From positions 1 to 43,181 of the forward strand of contig NZ_CALKTC010000015.1 of assembly GCF_937996225.1 (NCBI RefSeq): 43,181 nucleotides of DNA, given 5' to 3'. The position numbers were made by a program, and so were the translations under genes. Positions 41,428-43,181 of this stretch are shown here, one piece after another (the first letter of the stretch is position 1; each line of letters starts with the position of its first letter). This stretch comes from an uncultured Campylobacter sp. Lineage in GTDB: Bacteria > Campylobacterota > Campylobacteria > Campylobacterales > Campylobacteraceae. The notes beneath the pieces are model-generated. The model worked only from the letters and a program-made list of their open reading frames with translations, did not search any database and was not told the origin of the DNA.

Positions 41428-41467
41428 TTTTTATTCCTAAGACTTTTTGATTTTGCTTGCGCATCAA

Positions 41468-41893
41468 TTATTTTTTATCATGGCTCACCCTCTTTAGCCA
41501 CTCTTTTTCAAATTTATAATATCTTTCAAGCTTTTTATTCTTTTCCGCTTGATTCCACTTTTCTATCTCAGCATAATCTTGCAGCTCGCCTCCGCATTTA
41601 GGGCAAACACTCCTATCTTTAACGTCCGAGAAATTATAAAATTTAAAACACCCTTTGCAGCGCATAAATTTAGGATAATATTTTATGCTTTTTTCGGAGC
41701 GAAAGGCGAGATACGCAAAGAAAGCGCACGCCGCAAAGCATAAAATTCCAATTATTATACGCAGATACGCGCTTTCAAGCTTTACCGATGCCATAAAGCC
41801 AGGCTTTATATCGACTTTTCCCAATAAAGCGGCCGCTAGCCCCCATGCGAAAAAAGCAAAAAAGCCGATTAATGCAAAAATTCTATTTAGCAT
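41468..41893 (-). CDS. Two-helix membrane protein with cytoplasmic zinc ribbon
   Basis: A 141-residue protein with helices at about 4-24 and 46-66, then a zinc ribbon built from CKGC and CPKC pairs (about residues 81-100), and a charged tail KWNQAEKNKKLERYYKFEKEW. The linker AFRSEKSIK and ribbon are shared with the 41,926 gene, and the tail is shared with the partial gene at 1-57. It is therefore a member of a local, duplicated family. Function is unknown. The ribosome site is GAGGAA. It is 32 bases after the 41,926 gene, so they are probably co-transcribed. Confidence 0.78.
   Translation of the reverse strand: MLNRIFALIGFFAFFAWGLAAALLGKVDIKPGFMASVKLESAYLRIIIGILCFAACAFFAYLAFRSEKSIKYYPKFMRCKGCFKFYNFSDVKDRSVCPKCGGELQDYAEIEKWNQAEKNKKLERYYKFEKEWLKRVSHDKK
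41486..41518. repeat. 33-bp exact copy of window positions 1-33, opposite strand
   Basis: Read on the minus strand, 41,518-41,486 is identical to 1-33. It encodes the shared C-terminal YKFEKEWLKRV of two zinc-ribbon paralogues. Because the match starts at the first base of the window it probably extends further left. Confidence 0.85.
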
Positions 41894-41925
41894 TTTTATA
41901 TATTCCTCTATAACAAATCAAAATT

Positions 41926-42498
41926 TCATCGCTTTTTAAATTTACGCTTTTTGATCTTCGGAGTTTTAACACCTTGATGAGGAGCGTTTCTTCGCCAATA
42001 GTCGCCGTCATTATACTCCGTAAGCTTTTTGCCGCAGTATGAGCAAATTTGATCCGTATCTTTGACGTCCTCGTATCGGTAAAATTTAAAGCAGTCTTTG
42101 CACCACATATATTGCGGATATCTTTTTATGCTCTTTTCGGAGCGGAAGGCGAGGTAAAAAAACGAGATACTAATAAGTAAAACCAAAAATCCAGAGATAA
42201 GAAAAGGATATCCGATTTTGCTTTGTATTCCTGCTGGATCTTGCGTTGTAAAAATTTCTATAGATATTATTAAAAGGTTTAAGCCTATCAAGGCATTAAT
42301 CACTCCACCTATTTTTTTGTTTATGAAAATTCCTGCAGAAACAAACAATATGCCGATGATAAAAATCTTGATAATATAGACCGGCTCAACTGCGCTCCAG
42401 CCCCCGTATTTAAAATACATCTTTCCGCTGAAGCAGCCAAGAATGCTTTCAAATACAAAAAATGCGCCCAAAAGTATTAAACCTATCCTAGTGCTCAT
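41926..42498 (-). CDS. Multi-helix membrane protein with C-terminal zinc ribbon
   Basis: A 190-residue paralogue of the 41,468 gene with four helices (about 5-22, 40-58, 62-80 and 95-117), the linker AFRSEKSIKRYPQYMW, and a ribbon of CKDC and CSYC pairs (about 132-152). The C-terminal 25 residues are strongly basic (KTPKIKKRKFKKR). It starts 9 bases after a 54-residue ORF. The ribbon at a membrane suggests binding of a metal, nucleic acid or a partner protein; the role is unknown. A truncated copy of its 5' end is found at 41,386-41,427. Confidence 0.78.
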   Translation of the reverse strand: MSTRIGLILLGAFFVFESILGCFSGKMYFKYGGWSAVEPVYIIKIFIIGILFVSAGIFINKKIGGVINALIGLNLLIISIEIFTTQDPAGIQSKIGYPFLISGFLVLLISISFFYLAFRSEKSIKRYPQYMWCKDCFKFYRYEDVKDTDQICSYCGKKLTEYNDGDYWRRNAPHQGVKTPKIKKRKFKKR

Positions 42499-42507
42499 TT
42501 TTTATTC

Positions 42508-42672
42508 CTATGCTTTTTTGAGATAGTTGTCATCAGTAGAATAACAGTTCATTAGTATGGTAATTATTCGACCATAACTTGTCGTCGGAGGCATACTTTC
42601 ATTAAGCATATCGTTAGCAAAATTTATCAAATTTAATAAAATATCTATTTTAGCCATCAATGTTGTATTCAC
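42508..42672 (-). CDS. 54-residue ORF, possible second half of a frameshifted gene
   Basis: From GTG 42,672 the frame runs to TAG at 42,508-42,510. The product is helical at its N-terminus (MAKIDILLNLINFANDML from an internal ATG) and ends CYSTDDNYLKKA. GAGG lies upstream of the GTG. The frame abuts the preceding 21-residue ORF, overlapping at GTGTGAGGGTG, and joining the two would give a small immunity-sized protein of about 76 residues. It may be a real short gene or the rear part of a broken one. Confidence 0.5.
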   Translation of the reverse strand: MNTTLMAKIDILLNLINFANDMLNESMPPTTSYGRIITILMNCYSTDDNYLKKA

Positions 42673-42674
42673 CC

Positions 42675-42740
42675 TCACACCTCTATAACCACATCCTTAT
42701 ATTTTTCATAAAGCTTTGGCTTGAAAATTTTAAATTTCAT
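42675..42740 (-). CDS. 21-residue ORF with strong ribosome site, possibly truncated
   Basis: ATG 42,740 follows AAGGAGAT, the best ribosome site of this array, but the frame (MKFKIFKPKLYEKYKDVVIEV) stops after 21 residues. The strong site and the protein-like sequence suggest that a longer gene once began here and was frameshifted near 42,672-42,680. Confidence 0.5.
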   Translation of the reverse strand: MKFKIFKPKLYEKYKDVVIEV

Positions 42741-42790
42741 AGTATCTCCTTTCTAAATTTAATCGGTTGGCGATATTTTATTTACATAAT

Positions 42791-43060
42791 CTAAAGCTTT
42801 ACCCAATCCTCTTTCTTTACGCCGAATTCAAATTCGGCCTGCTTAAACGCACCCTCTATGCTTTCATGATAGGTATCGGTTTGCTCTTTCCCCGATTCGT
42901 CGAGATAGAACAGATAAAATCCGCTATCGCCGTCGTATTGAGCGATACTTAAAGCAAACGGCTGCGGTAAAATTTTATTGCCGTCGTAATGAGTAGTATT
43001 TCCAGTGGCTACGAAGCTCTTTTTACTATCTTTCAGATAAATTTTATATAGCTCTTTCAT
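42791..43060 (-). CDS. Small immunity-like protein
   Basis: An 89-residue protein from ATG 43,060; an upstream in-frame ATG at 43,093 overlaps the preceding gene and adds 11 residues, and is the alternative. The sequence has ILPQPFALSIAQYDGDSGFYLFYLDESG and ends EGAFKQAEFEFGVKKEDWVKL, a pattern I associate with small orphan proteins of polymorphic-toxin loci, without a name I can stand behind. No membrane helix or signal. It is the first complete gene of the minus-strand array. Confidence 0.7.
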   Translation of the reverse strand: MKELYKIYLKDSKKSFVATGNTTHYDGNKILPQPFALSIAQYDGDSGFYLFYLDESGKEQTDTYHESIEGAFKQAEFEFGVKKEDWVKL

Positions 43061-43077
43061 AATGCTTTCGCTAAATT

Positions 43078-43181
43078 TTAATCCGTTAGCCATTTTACTA
43101 CATGCTCCAATAATTCCTCTAAATTTTCGGCTCCGCAACTTCCTTTGAGTTCGTTTTCCGTGGCATTGATGAAAAACCAAT
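43078..43181 (-). CDS. C-terminal end of an immunity-like gene (partial)
   Basis: The last 33 codons of a gene that enters from beyond the right edge: FFINATENELKGSCGAENL, then an acidic helix EELLEHVVKWLTD and a stop at 43,078-43,080. This frame looks protein-like (acidic, helical), whereas the longer overlapping frame on the same strand is basic and compositionally odd and is probably not translated. The following gene starts around this stop, as in coupled small-gene arrays. Confidence 0.6.
   Translation of the reverse strand, partial: WFFINATENELKGSCGAENLEELLEHVVKWLTD

Larger units (their letters stand above)
41105..41467. other. 363-bp gap with receptor promoter and a gene remnant
   Basis: From right to left: a truncated copy of the zinc-ribbon gene family (41,386-41,427), an AAATTTTAAAATTT palindrome (41,346-41,359), unremarkable AT-rich DNA, and the receptor promoter near 41,150. 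No other ORF was seen. Confidence 0.6.

Noticed and set aside
43094..43180. Longer basic frame upstream of the 43,060 start
   Set aside because: A different frame in the same stretch reads as a normal acidic C-terminus; the basic frame looks like an accidental extension.

Overview
The window looks like chromosome from a Campylobacter-group epsilonproteobacterium. The best clue is the order UPF0323 lipoprotein, glutathionylspermidine-synthase-like protein, D-2-hydroxyacid dehydrogenase (6,530-10,140), which matches Cj0371-Cj0373 of C. jejuni as I remember it. Many AAAGGA-type ribosome sites, TATAAT boxes without a clear -35, and several siderophore-type receptors fit too. The coding DNA is GC-richer than in C. 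jejuni. A GC-richer oral species such as C. gracilis is a reasonable guess, but it is only an inference. No tRNA, rRNA, CRISPR array, transposase or phage gene was seen.

Layout. (1) 1-3,141: a plus-strand array of small orphan genes resembling the immunity-gene arrays of polymorphic-toxin systems, with two tiny ORFs between them and the tail of a zinc-ribbon membrane protein at the edge. (2) 3,348-5,647: an RclA-like flavoprotein disulfide reductase and a TetR regulator with a palindromic operator candidate. (3) 5,895-10,140: an HTH/coiled-coil protein overlapping the UPF0323 lipoprotein, then the ATP-grasp ligase and the dehydrogenase. (4) 10,330-14,561: an iron-uptake locus (CirA-like TonB receptor, PepSY membrane protein, divergent AraC regulator). 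(5) 14,783-18,106: four tandem paralogous periplasmic amino-acid-binding proteins with no permease or ATPase. (6) 18,710-26,285: membrane transporters, a short redoxin, two Cys-rich Sel1-like proteins and a CoA-transferase. (7) 26,857-31,010: an overlapping operon of methyltransferase, di-heme peroxidase and a membrane PAS-GGDEF-EAL protein. (8) 31,110-35,738: ZnuC and ZnuB, a DMT transporter with an extraordinary N-terminal extension, an exported protein and MntP. (9) 35,794-41,101: a WGR/propeller-like protein, a membrane protein with a cold-shock-like N-terminus, a membrane-anchored methyltransferase and a second TonB receptor. (10) 41,386-43,181: a second orphan small-gene array on the minus strand, with two zinc-ribbon membrane paralogues, a truncated third copy and several very short ORFs.

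Two features cut across the window. First, the long intergenic gaps are packed with the self-complementary word AAATTT, often inside palindromes such as AAATTTTAAAATTT or in GC-flanked palindromes. The same kind of DNA appears inside two coding regions: about 50 codons in the methyltransferase at 30,102 and about 290 codons at the start of the DMT transporter at 32,617. This suggests a dispersed element family that can be carried in frame. Second, the two ends of the window share an exact 33-bp sequence on opposite strands and the same zinc-ribbon gene family, so the two small-gene arrays are related by duplication.

Themes are metal and redox handling (two TonB receptors, PepSY, ZnuBC, MntP, RclA-like, redoxin, di-heme peroxidase), nutrient uptake (four binding proteins, NhaC-type antiporter) and possible inter-bacterial competition (the small-gene arrays). 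Family assignments come from reading the translations; no database search was run.
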